Origin: Chamaea fasciata
Lineage: Eukaryota; Chordata; Aves; Passeriformes; Sylviidae
Assembly (NCBI GenBank): GCA_029207755.1
Contig: JARCOQ010000006.1
Coordinates: forward strand, 7,160,013-7,224,012
Length of the DNA stretch: 64,000 bases
Direction: 5' to 3'
Of this stretch, positions 23,808-35,862 are shown one piece after another. The position numbers were made by a program, and so were the translations under genes. Each line of letters opens with the position of its first letter. Position 1 is the stretch's first letter. Under the pieces are notes generated by a model that did not search any database, had not been told where the DNA came from, and worked only from the letters and a program-made list of their open reading frames with translations.

Positions 23808-26800
23808 CTGTGAAGGACAGGAAAGGGAAGGGAGGATGTTAAGAAGGTCCCCTGAAGCACAACAGGACAACAACAAGAGTTTGCATTTCCTGCTGGAGAC
23901 ACCATGCAGCTGAAGCAAGCTCAACATACAGTAGGCATCCACATCCTGGCACCTACAGCCTGGCCAGTTTAATGAATAATTTAGTTTTCTGCTTTACGAG
24001 CTTTTCGGCAGGCTACCAAATCAATGGGAGTTGAATCAATGTTCCAGTAATAGCTGACAAAAGCCTCCTTGTTTATGTTTACAAGTTGCTGTTCCTTAGG
24101 AGGAGCTGATCTGTGGTATCATCTATGCAAATAATGGTATAAATCAGAATTAGAGATAATTAAACCTAGGAGATGGGGGAAGACTGATGCGATCAGTCAT
24201 ACAGAGCACAAGTAGTATGATTGTGGCCATTAATTCACCCTTCAGCTTCCACATAGGATCAGAAAAACAAGACCTGGGGTCAAATGAGCTCTCAAGAGAT
24301 ACTGAATGCAAATTTATGGCTGGCAAAAACAATATTGATTTTAAAAGCTGCTTGTGGATATTTCTTTTTAATTAAGACCACTCATCCACCTGTATCAACA
24401 CACCACTTTGCCCCTCATCACTCTTGTTGTCTGTATCACTACCACACAGCAGCACCAAAATCTCAGCTCTGCCCTGGAGAAATAGAAATCTCTACAAGGT
24501 GAAACCCTCATCTCTTCAGCAGCCCTCACCTCAAATTGCCACCACTGTGATATGGCCACCTATGAGGTCTCCAAGAGGGCCAAGGGGGCAGGCGAGTGCC
24601 CTGACCCTCCTTCTACAACCTGGGTGATCCTGGTGGCCTCACACTTCTGCAGCAACCACATGTGAAAGCTTTTCCTCCTCCAGCTTGACCTCTACTGCAT
24701 GAGTGCTCAACTCTGAGCACTCTTTTGCACAGCAGTGGCTCACACCAGGAGGGAGGCCCACCTGAGGCACTCGGGGCACCCTCACAGGATGGTGCAGAAA
24801 AACTCTTTCTCTTCTAAGATAGCTTCTGTGCTCTACAAGGTGGCACAGACCCAGAGGGCACCTGGATTTGAGGTGACAGTCTTGACCAAGAGCTTCTCAC
24901 CTCCTACCTAAAGTGCACTGAAGTGGGTGAATTTTTGATTTTCAGAGACAGGTCAGGTGAAGGCTGGGAGAAAGCTTGTCTCGCTGAGGAACACAGTGAT
25001 GTAAAAGACGCAAACAAATAAAGAGAAGTGGAAACATCTAAGTTAAGGAAGGAATCCCTCCAAATGCCCAACTCCTGAAACTCATAAGAAAAGGGTCTTG
25101 TGAGCAAAAGAGACGACTATTTCTGTAATCTCTGCAACAGAGAGGAAAAAATGATCTCAGCTTATATATAAGCATGTCCCCCCAAAAAGGTACAAATAGT
25201 AAAATTTCTCTTTACAGTTGTTTTACAAGTTGGCTTGTGCTTAAAACAGTATTTAGTGTGTAAACTTGTGTGCAGCCTTTGAGAGAAAAAAATGTGTCTT
25301 TAAGCCAATCTTCACCCCAGGTTCTGCTATTTTGGAAAACCATCCCATCTCTTTAGCACGGGGCATCATATGCAAACAGATGCTCTGCTCTCATTAGCCT
25401 TGCCCCCTGAAGCAGAGAGGCTGCAATGAGTTTGTCCCACGTTGACCCTGAGAGATTTTTCCTTTAGGCTACTTCAGCCCAGTTTCTCCTGGAGCTATGT
25501 ACAGCTGTCACTTTAACAGGAAAAGAAAACTTTCTGGGCTGCAGTGCCATGCTCAAACCTCAGCAGCTCCTCCAGCTGACTGCCCCATCCCACCTCCTGC
25601 CACCCTCTGTCCATGACTGGACACCCTGAGCCTTTCCTGGGTGTCTCAGCAACCTCCCAGCCCAAATCATGGGCAGCAGGGTGAAACAGGTCCCACTCAG
25701 GAAACACTAAGTCTCACAGAGAGCCTGAGTGCCAGTGCACCATCCAGGCTCTCCCTACAGCCTCTTACAGAGGAGGCCAGTGCCTCCTGAGCTGCACTTT
25801 GTATGTTTATTTTTATAACCTTGGCAAATCAAATGCAGGGAATGCAAAAATACACATTATACATGATGGCTTGCATATGATATTGCCTCCTTTCAGTCAA
25901 AGTACCAAATTGACTATCTCCTGGCACCTGCACAGTTTTTCTCATAAATATCCATAGCGTCACAAATGAACTCTCAGGTGCTGTCTGACAAGAGAACATA
26001 GTAAACCCCTCAGCACAATTAGAAAATGTATTGTAATGGAGAGGAAAAACTCATCAGAGATGTCAGATTCCTGTCCATTGTTAACTGCTGAATATCACAA
26101 AAGTGGTTAAGACATTTAAGTGGTGATGTTCTGTCAATTATACCCCAATCCTGCTCAATTTGATGTACAAAGAACAGGGTATCTCCCTTGCCTGCTGCCT
26201 CACGTTTCAGTAAGTCAGCCCCTGTGCCCTTCTCCTGCTGACACTCAACCACTGACTGTGGACTCCACACCTCTTGACTTGCTGCCAAGCTTTTGATGTA
26301 AGGAAAATTGCTCTGAATCTGTTTGATCCTTTGAAGATGCATCATCAGTTGTTATCCCAACAAATTGCAAACCTGTGGAGTCACCTACCAAACCCAGAAA
26401 AAAATATTTTTGGGGAAAGAGATCAGGATAACTCATGCCACCATGCTGAGCTATGGAACAGATGATTTGGTGGAAGAGCAAGACTGAAATAAATAACTGC
26501 AGGCATATTTAGGCACATTGGTTTGGATATGCTGGAACTTGCTTCACATGTGTCGGGAATGCGGTAACATTAACAACAAGAGCAGAAGTCTTGAGGTGGG
26601 GAAATGCCATCAACATGGAAACTCTTGTAGAGCGAAACTGCTCCTTCCCATCCCCAGAGCTGCTCAATGGGTGAGGGATGTTACAGCAGACCTTTCCAGC
26701 TCTAATGTGCAGCGAACTGGGCTCCCACCTTCTTTGTATCTGAACAAACTTACACATGACAGCTGTACCAAAAAGAGCTGATTCGTGACATCCAGAAACT

Positions 26801-26869
26801 GGATGAAGCTCATTTGGGGAAGATCCCCTGAAGCCCTTGAGTCTCCAGTTGAACTTAAAACGTGTGAGG
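23808..26869 (-). other. Noncoding DNA upstream of the acid-box exon (probable FGFRL1 intron)
   Basis: No Ig1 or signal-peptide exon was found. About 23985-24180, close to the acid-box exon, is AT-rich, repeat-free and motif-dense, so possibly regulatory. The rest is ordinary. Confidence 0.5.
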
Positions 26870-27020
26870 CAGCAGAGGAGCCAGTATAATGATAAAGTGC
26901 TAATCTGTGATGTGAGTGACACAGGGTCAGGTCTCTATTCTGCTGCATTCAGAGAGGGATTTGAATCTCCCCTCTTGCACCTTGGGTGAGTGTCTTAAGC
27001 TCTGACCTGCAGTTACAAAG
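26870..27020 (+). mobile_element. Relic tRNA-derived SINE, MIR-like
   Basis: The 5' part resembles a tRNA-derived promoter. It has an A-box-like CAGTATAATGATAAAGTGC at ~26882-26900 and a B-box-like GGGATTTGAATCTCC at ~26957-26971. This is followed by CACCTTGGGTGAGTGTCTTA and AGCTCTGACCTGCAGTTAC, which align by eye with the MIR segment 'accttgggcaagttacttaacctctctg...cagtttcc'. The order and spacing fit a MIR/core-SINE. The copy is old. It is not a functional tRNA, because no acceptor stem can be formed. Confidence 0.65.
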
Positions 27021-30000
27021 AGCCAAAAAAGAGCTGCTTTATTACTTTGGGAGAGGCATAACTCAGGAACACCCTGAGGATGGAAGGCCCCTGTCTAATT
27101 CAGACATCATCAATATTTGACTTCCACCTGCCTCAGTTGAAGTCAGTACTGTGGCTGCATGGAGTTTGTTTCTCCCTGCTTAAAAGAACTTTCTTATTTT
27201 TTCAGTTTCAATATCAAGTGGTTTCCAAGGGTAGAGTAACACTTCTATAGTGTTTTACAGGGGTCTGTGATGCTGAAAGCAAAGCCAAAGTTCCTGAAAA
27301 TTCAGAGGCATATGGTTCAGCCCAAACCTGCAGTCTGAAGCCTGGTTAATAGCGTCAGATCTGAAGACCTGCTGTTTGCATTTCACTCTAACTGTCACAA
27401 ACACAACTGGCCTGGCAGGATTCTTCTTAGACAGAGAGAGGACCACATTCAGATATACAAGAGGAGCATACATAATGGTGAATTAGTAGCAGAGATCATG
27501 AGTCTTAGCTACACTCAAGAAATGACCTAATAAGCCGATAGCTTATTCATGCTCTTGTCAGCTCCCCACAGAGGTGGGCAGTTTGGGGTGATAAGTACAT
27601 ACAGAAAAATCAGCCTGCAGTCAAAGGGCAGCAGGGACTAGCTATGCAGCGCTGCCCAATTTGTTGCCAGAAGATTACCATGAGAGGCAGTGCTAAGAAG
27701 GATGAACTGCTGAAGTCTTCTACAAGCTCCCTTTTCTGTGACCTGTATTGGAAGGTCATTCTGCACTGGACTTCTTGGACAGTATCACACGCTTAGGATA
27801 GCAGCCAGTTGGAAGATGAAGTGGAAAACCTGCCTTGAAAAGCAATCACTGACTAATTTTATGTCACGAGTATCTGATGCTAAGAAAACACACACATGAT
27901 TTAGTGTCCTTAATGTACAATTTGGCTCCATGGTGTTACAGAGCATGCTGGCTGGTCGAGAAACCTGAAGGGCAAGGCTCCAATATCGTGTCAGGTGGCA
28001 GACTTGGAGACATGGGACAAGCTCGTGTAGGGCTTTCCCCTCCAAATATCACACATGGCCATGCAAAACAGGGCCAGGATGGACACAGAGGCATCAGCCC
28101 ACTCTTCAGGAATGTCACCCCAGTGGCATCACCCTCAGCTGCCCTCCAGTCACTGCCTCTCCCTTGCTTCAGAATCTCAATCCAAGCTGGCTTTTAGGTC
28201 TGAAATGCCACAGAACTGAGGTGCTGGTGGTGCTGGGGAAGAGTTGGGTGTCCCAAAGCAGGCTGGATTTCCCCAGAAAAGGGATTTCTGTATGTAACTC
28301 CATCAACTGACAAAGCCCACTGAGGAGCCTATGGGACAAAGACTGCCACATCAGTGGGATATGGTTACTGTTTATTACCATAGCAGAATTGTTCCATTCC
28401 CTCTTAAAAGTTAAAGCACATGGAAAATTCTGAATAACAGTCCAGCGCTGGGAGCAACTGATGGGAAATATTCAGATTGTTACTGAGCCAGGATCAAATT
28501 TTATTTACCCACAGCCTCTCCACGAAGGCTTCGTGTTTTAGCTGAGAGGGTATGACTGGTTTTCAGGCTAATACCATGTGCTGAGCATCCAACCACAAGT
28601 CAAAACAACAGCCCAATTTTTGTAGCAAAAATCTACCCATCATATTTCCCTATGATTCACCAAGTTCCTTCAATTTGTTGTAATGCAAGGCCTGTCCCTG
28701 CTCTGACTTGATGGGACCAGCTTTGGAGTCTTTGATGTCAGAGGCCTTGAAAGCCCCATTTCACAGATGAGCCAGCTTTGCATAAATAAACAAAGTGACC
28801 TCTGAACTGGAGCCTGAGACCTGAGCATACTTCAAAGCACTGGGGGAGACGCTGGGGGGGCAGTGGGGAATGAAGCGATCAGCATCCATCATTAAGGCAG
28901 CCCCCACTCCACACTGCTGCTGAACAAGGGGTGTAAATAAAAGGAGGGAGGCAAGTAGGGAGGGAGTGAAATGAGGGGGAAAGTGATGTAATCCAGTCAG
29001 GCTTGAACAATTATAATGAGGCCTTCTTCTTCTCCCATGGACGAATGAAAGAAATCTCTCTGAACTACGGCTTTAGGCACTGACTCTCGCGTTTACCCAG
29101 ACGCATCATATTCACACATCATATTTGCTCCCCGATGTCCTTCACTGCTGCAGAGGTCTAGGGGAGTGACCAAACTCAAGCTGCTTGTGAGAGGTGGATC
29201 TTGGGCCTTTCTAGGAGTTAAATCAGAATTTGTTCTGTTGAGTCTAACCAGGAAAACTTAGATCATAAACTTCAAAGGAAAAGATTTGACTTACTTTTCA
29301 GCAGCCTTGAGGGTGCAGTGGATGGTGGATAAACACACACAAAAGCAAGTGCAATCTTTAAAAATAGGTCTCTGAGGTTTATCTCAAAGGCATTCAGGTT
29401 TTCCTGTAACACTTGCTGGAATTTAAAGGGAACACAAGGCAAAGATCAGTGTCCTTTGGTTTGGGGAGTGTTCTGCTATCCTGACTGGTTCATCTGATGC
29501 TCAGATGAATGGTCCATGAGCTACATGTGTAGGAAGGCAGCAACAGCTTTATCTTTGGGATATCACAGGGATTAAGGCGCTTGCTTTCCTCAGATCTCCT
29601 TAATGTGGATTAACACTCCAGGTTTCATTAGAGTTTCAGCTGGTATTAACCCTCAATGGCCAGGGAAAAACACTAGCACAAACACCATCTGAGAGCTACC
29701 ACTGCCAGCTGACAGGGGTTTATTGCTCATCTTGTGATATTTGGGATGTTTCTGGAGGACTTTGAACATGATCTTGACCTTGAAGTCACTACTTTAAAAT
29801 ACAAGGGTTTTTTTGTTACTGAATGACAACTCTTAACATCTGTGATTCTGAAAAACTCTGTGCAAATACACTCTAAAATCTTGGGCAAAAAGGAGCAAAA
29901 CACTAATTTTTGAATTCTTGCGATTTTTCAGCTTGTTTTGTGTTTTCTGCAAGGCCTGAACTATGGCTTCAGGATGCTTGAGACAGGTGAATCCCAAGGG

Positions 30001-31635
30001 TGACTTGAAATGATTAAGATGGAAAGTCTTCACTTCGACAAATTCTGAATTTTTTTACCATCATTGAGGTCTAATTTAGCAAGTGTCCTCTTTCCTGCCA
30101 GAGGCAGACAGGACCAAACTCCAGTGAGCTCATCCCATTGATACAAATCTGGCATAAATATTAGGTACTATTTTGAAAGTTTTTTGTAGATCCTCCATTA
30201 ACCCTCCATCTCATGCTCACCATTCCTTTATTTCTACCTACATTAACAGTATCACCTACTGTATTTACAGTGCTGATGTTATGAAAAGACAGGAAATGTG
30301 TTTAGAGTTTATCTGGAACGGTTCAGTGAAAGCAAAGGTACCAGGAGTATTTGGATAAAAAAGACCTCACGGAGAAAACCCCTCTTCTTGGGTCCAGTCA
30401 GAGGAAACATTTCAAGATGGAAAAGCAGAAATCCACTCAGAGGAGTGCACTATCAAGGAACACTCTGCTTTTCTCAAAAAACAAATAAACAAACCAAATC
30501 AAACCAAAAAACAAACAAACAAACAAAAACCAAAAAAACCAAAATCAAACTAAAGCCAAAGAACTCACAATAAAACCAACATGAAGTAAAAGAATTTCCC
30601 TCTCTGACAGGCACTGGAGACTTTACTACCTACTGCCTTCAACTACAGTTGGGCCAAAAATAACCAGAGGTATTAAAACTGGAATTTCCTGACAATAAAA
30701 ATAAAAAAGTATGTGTTGGTGGCTTTTTGGGTATTTTCAGCTTTGGCCATTTTCATGAGAATTTCCATGCAAAATTTTTCATGGATTTCACTTCAGGCCC
30801 AGGGAATCTCTTGTAAGCAGGATGCTTTGCAAAAGGAACATTTGCAGGCCACCTGCCTCCTGAAACACTGGAGAGACTCCACAGACAACAGACAAAAGCC
30901 CTGGCTGGGTAATGAAGAAATGAGGCTTCTGTCCAGAGCTGCATCAGTAACTCACATTTCTAAGATGTGACAATGTACAGGCCCATTGTATTACCTGTCA
31001 GTGACAAAGCTCTGGATTGGTGGTTATTGCTGCATCCCACATTTCAACCACAGGTGAACATAATCAGAGACGACAGCTTTGAGACCAAGGAAGACTTAAC
31101 TCTCTTCCACAGAATGAGAAAACAGGGGACTATGGGGTAGCACCGACCTATGAAAACCAGCTTATTTTACAGGCTGGTACCAATCGAGCTCCAACAGCAC
31201 AGACAAACCAATCCTACTTTCACTGAGAGTTTCAGCAGCCCAGAGAGAATTTTTCACTCCTGTGCAGCATTTCACTGCGGCTACCAGCACCTGGACTAAA
31301 TCTTTTACTACCAATTCCTCCTTAATACTGTAGTCTCTCCTGGGAGACCAACATGGACATATCCCCGTTCTGTACTCTTGCATAAAGAATGCTGTGGTTT
31401 ATTGCTTGGGCTTGATTTAAAAACTTTTCTATGGAAAGGGATCATGTATTTCCTTAGAGAGGCAAACGTGGAGAGGTGGAACTTCAGAAAAGTAGGGTAT
31501 TTTAAGGGTATAAAGGGATTAATACATAAAAAACTCAGACAAAAAATGAAAGCCTTTAAATTGAACATATGTGAAAGCTTCCCAAGAGGAGCATCTCCTT
31601 GACTATGGAATAGCCACTCAGAAGAGAAAGAAGCT
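27021..31635. other. Noncoding DNA, probable FGFRL1 intron
   Basis: No gene recognised. A (CAAA)n/(AAAAACC)n tract lies at 30476-30545. A block at ~28970-29150 (TTATAATGAGG and CCCATGGACGAATGAAAG words) looks like a conserved element. A G-rich stretch on + at 28842-28867 could fold as a weak quadruplex. Confidence 0.4.
30476..30545. repeat. (CAAA)n-type simple repeat
   Basis: Low-complexity tract of CAAA, CCAAA and AAACAAAC units. Confidence 0.85.
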
Positions 31636-32312
31636 CTATTTCATAGAATCATAGAATGATCGATTCCAGCTACAAACCTAACACTGCAAAGTTCCTCTAA
31701 ACCATGTTCCTAAGGGCCACATCTACATGTCTTTTAAATATCTCCAGGGATGGTGATTCAACCACTTCCCTGGGCAGCCTGTTCCAATGCCTGACAAACC
31801 TTTCCATGAAGAAATTTTCCCTAATATTCAATATAAACCTCCCCTAGCGCAACTTGAGGCCACTTCCTCTCATCCTGTCCTTGTTACCTGGGAGAAGAGC
31901 CTGACCTGGCTACGTCCTCCTGTCAGGGAGTTGTAGAGACTGAGAAGGTCCCCCCGAGCCTCCTTTTCTCCAGGTTAAACACCCCCAGCTCCCTCAGCTG
32001 CCCTTCTTGAGACTTGTACTCGAGACTCTTTCCCAGCTCTGTTGCCCCTCTCTGGACATGCTCCAGCCCCTCAATGTCCTTTCTGCAGTGATGGGACCAA
32101 AACTGAACAAAGGATTTGAGATGTGGCCTCACCAGTGCCCAGAACAGGGAGACAAGCACTACTCTGGTCCTGCTGGCCACACCATTGCTGACCCAGGTCA
32201 GGATCCCACTGGTCTTCTTGGCCACGAGGGCACATACTGGCTCATGTTCAGCTGGCTCTCAACCAACACTCCCATCTCCTTTTCTGCCAGGCAGCTTTCC
32301 AGCCTCAAACTA
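31636..32312 (-). mobile_element. CR1 LINE 3' portion (~680 bp), minus strand
   Basis: The longest transposon piece here. On + it starts TTTCATAGAATCATAGAATG, then shows 'tctccagggatggtgattca', 'gggcagcctgttccaatgcc', 'ttgttacctgggagaagagc' and 'gttgcccctctctggacatg'. On the minus strand, 31923-32225 encodes the C-terminal end of CR1 reverse transcriptase, with ALVRPHLKSFVQFWSHHCRK and LRELGVFNLEKRRLGG. There is no full ORF, so it is 5'-truncated and dead. Confidence 0.94.
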
Positions 32313-35300
32313 CAGAACATGTAAAATTATAATGATCTAACTATGGCTGAACTATAGATTTTACAATTCCATTTGCCAAAGTTGGCTCGTGTAGTTCTCA
32401 AAGAGACCTTTAGTAATTCCTGGAGTATGGTATGATTGATAAGAAAGAAAACACACAACAGAAAAGGATGTTAGTGAAAAAGGAGTCCTTGAAGATAATG
32501 AAATATTCTCTTCTGGCTGTATCTATACAGAGGAATTGTGGAGTTCTGAGTTCACGCAGGATATGACCTGTGCCTACCACACTCACCTCTCTCCTCCCCT
32601 CCTCTGTGCCCATGACTATATTTGGTTCAGATCTGCTCCTACTTTATAACCTTCATCCCCTCCTTCCCCAACCACTTTCCACAATGCTGTGGAGGGAGAA
32701 GCCTTTCTGAAAGTGCAGCTCTTCCTTGCTCCTTGTGGTCTATTGCTGCCCACAGAGCTCACAAAGTCATCTGAGACACATTCTCAGTCGTGGCTCCATC
32801 TGCACATGGGGATGCTCCAGCTCCTGCTGCAACCACACAAAGAACCACAAGGAGAAACAGCTGGAGTCTTTCACTCAACCACTGCAATTCCCTGGCCTGC
32901 CATTACAACAATTACATTACAAAGGCAATCACAGCCCTTCTGCCATGCTGACTCCTCCAGACACCAGGACCTCCCGCCTGACTTCAGGTCTCTGTTCCAT
33001 AGGGGGCAAGAAAACAATCCTTCCTCCTTTGTTGTTGTTGTTGAGGTTGCTTTTTTTATCAGCATGCTCCAGCACACACAGACAGCAGCCCTGAGAGCTC
33101 TGTACCACAGGCACCAGTCTGCGGTCACAGTCTTGATCTGCTACTGCAGAGGATAAAAGGGAGAAGAAATCAGAGAACAAGATGAGTGGTTAGGCTTCTG
33201 CCTTGTCACCAGCACTTTCTGAGCATGAAATAGCAGCCCCCAAAACACAGCAATCACCAGCCAGCTGTTCCAGGCCCAGAACAAATTGGTAATATTTCCC
33301 AGTATTTTTTAATGCTAGCATCAAGGCTTTCTTAGAGACAAGGTCCCAGTGTATAAGAGAGTGTTCACAGACAGCACAGAAGACAGAGCCTGTTTAAAGA
33401 GTTTACTGCCCGTGTACTGCAGACACGGAGTGGATGTCACACATATTAAGGTTCCTTGAAAAACATACTTTTAGCATCCACCCATTTTTGCCTGGTGGGG
33501 TAATGATGGAGGTCCTGCACTTTACAGAGCTGAGAAAAAAATCTTCATTTATAACACCAATCAGCCCTTTCGAATTAAAACCATTTCACTGCAGATATTA
33601 TTTATAAGAATAAATCACTAGTTACTTACGTAAAGTTTATAAACACTGGGAAGAATTCTGTGATTTTAAGTGTTACCTGACAAATAAGTTTAAACAGTCC
33701 TTACTTTGGAAACCCAACTCTAGTGCCCAAGTCCAGAGAACGAAAAGAAGGTCAGGGTGACACCTACCTCTCTTCCCTGGCTGCAAAACAGATGATGGCC
33801 ATGTAGGGTGGGTGCCAAAAGCGAGGTGGTATGAACACTCCACCCAAAAACACAGGCCAAAATTCCATCTTCAACAATCCTAAATTGCTTAGGGTTGGGG
33901 GAGGGAGGCATGCCACTGAAAGGACTAATGCAAGGTTAATGATAAGAAGAAGATAACAGCAGAGCTGAGGATAAACTGATAAGACCTGGCTCCCAGCCTT
34001 CTATTTTAACCACTACACAGCTGCTGCCCCCCATAAAATTATACCTCTATCACTCCCCTCCCTACTAGCACTGATCGATGTTTACTATTTTCTTCACCAA
34101 AACGTGTGGAAACACCACTGATACGTGTTCCATCTCACTGAAAACTCACATGGCCAAAACAGGCCAGCACAAAGAGATTTCCAGAGGAGCTGAAAGGAAA
34201 AGAGAGGTCACACATGACAGTGACTGAGCACAGGCATTATTTTTGGATGGCATTTATAATCAAACAAAAATAATCAATCGTACAGTCCTTTGCCTTCCAA
34301 ACACTGAGATAATTCTTCAGTGTGGAATTACCCAATCCATCACGATGAACTGGGAATCGCAATACTGGGCTTTACAGTCAGGAATGTGGATCCAGCTGTT
34401 TCTTCCACCTCAGTATGAAAACTCTTGAAACATTCTTTATGGGCTTACATATTTCATAGTTTTCTGGTAGAAAAGTAAAAAAATCTCCTATGGAAAGAAA
34501 TGAAACATCCTACGACAGTTACCAAATGAAGCAAAAATCTCAGAGAGGACTGCTGCTCAACATCTTTAATAGGAAAAGTGTGTTTGCTTGAGGTGAAAAA
34601 TCACACCACATCAAGATAGGCCAATAGGCTATTACAGTTTAACTTTGATTTCAAGAAATAACGACACCTCTAAGTTGTAGAAGTGCTAAGACATCAACAG
34701 AGGATGATAACTTTTAATTGGACATTGCAGAGCATATAAGAGTCTAAGTGTCTAAGATGTTCATTATGGTCAGCGGGGCACAAAAATGTTGTTAGGGAAT
34801 CCCTTCTCAGATTTCAGAAGAGAACTACTTCAGAAAACAGCCCATATATGTAATAAATACAAGTTTTAATATGCCATTGGCAGCAGTTAGCCCCTCATCA
34901 GTCACCATTCCATACCTTTATACTCAAATCTCTTTTGAGAAATAGACTTTCTAAAGGTTAGGTAAACCACTAAGTCAGAAAGTAAAGAAAAGGCATTTGA
35001 AAGGATAGAGAGAAATTTTTTTTTTAGTTTTTTAAACTTAGATTTGTCTTTTAGAAACAAATTGATATGCAGTTGTGTAACAGCAATATGAAGTGGTATG
35101 ATCTCTCTGACCACTATGCTTAATAGCATGACAATAAGGTAAAGAAATTGAGATTTTGGGGTCAATGAAAGACAGAAAGTAGCCTTGGTGTCGGATGATA
35201 TCAAGACTTGCAACATTGCTCTCATATGCTGTTAAATACATTATTTTATTAATGAAGTGACATTTACCTTCTGCATTATGTTCAATGAATGATACATATA

Positions 35301-35796
35301 TCTCTGGGTCATTGTCAGGCTAACAATAAGCTGGTTTTAGTAGCAAAATGTTACCACTTTGACAACTCTGTCCAAGAACAGCCCTGGACAAGTGGCAATT
35401 TTGTTGGCTCCCAAAACAAACTGAATACTTGGCACTCTACCTAACGTGAGGATTACAGTATATTACACAGGATAATGCTGGCCTGTGTCTTGCCAAAATT
35501 AAACCTAACCTAATTACATGGAGTAAATTATAGCTTTCCATGTGGGGTAAAACACAAATTGTAAAAATGGTTGCTCCGCAATTAACTACATAATCCCAAT
35601 GCTGTCAATAGAAATTTTTAAAACATGCTTCAAAACAATGACTATGGTAGTACAGTCATTCTTCTGGGATGGAATTAAATTCCTTTGTGTGTTTTTGCAT
35701 TTTTAATGCCTGTTCTGGCACATGGCCAGCAGCCTATAAGAACAACCACCATCTTACCATCAGAAAGGACCAGAGACAGAAGCTACCTAAGAAAAC
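32313..35796. other. Noncoding DNA, probable FGFRL1 intron
   Basis: No gene recognised. A short (GTT)n at ~33031-33044. The 155-residue open frame at 32689-33156 (+) has no recognisable domain and no splice or codon features of a gene. Confidence 0.4.
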
Positions 35797-35862
35797 ACAG
35801 AATCATAAAACCCAGGATAGCCTGAGTTGAAAGGGGCCTTTCAAGGTCATCTAAAAACATAT
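35797..35862 (-). mobile_element. Short CR1 remnant, minus strand
   Basis: 'acagaatcataaaacccagg', 'gagttgaaaggggcctttca' and 'aggtcatcta' match the inverted extreme 3' end of CR1. Only ~65 bp survive. Confidence 0.72.

Noticed and set aside
26882..26971. tRNA-like A and B boxes
   Set aside because: No cloverleaf or acceptor stem can be drawn, and MIR-type core sequence follows, so this is a SINE relic and not a tRNA gene.
31923..32225. Open frame resembling reverse transcriptase
   Set aside because: It is the C-terminal remnant of CR1 ORF2 inside a truncated element, so recorded as a transposon and not as a host gene.
32689..33156. 155-residue plus-strand open frame
   Set aside because: Composition looks random (His, Leu, Gln and Ser from translated intron). 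No domain or conserved motif is visible.
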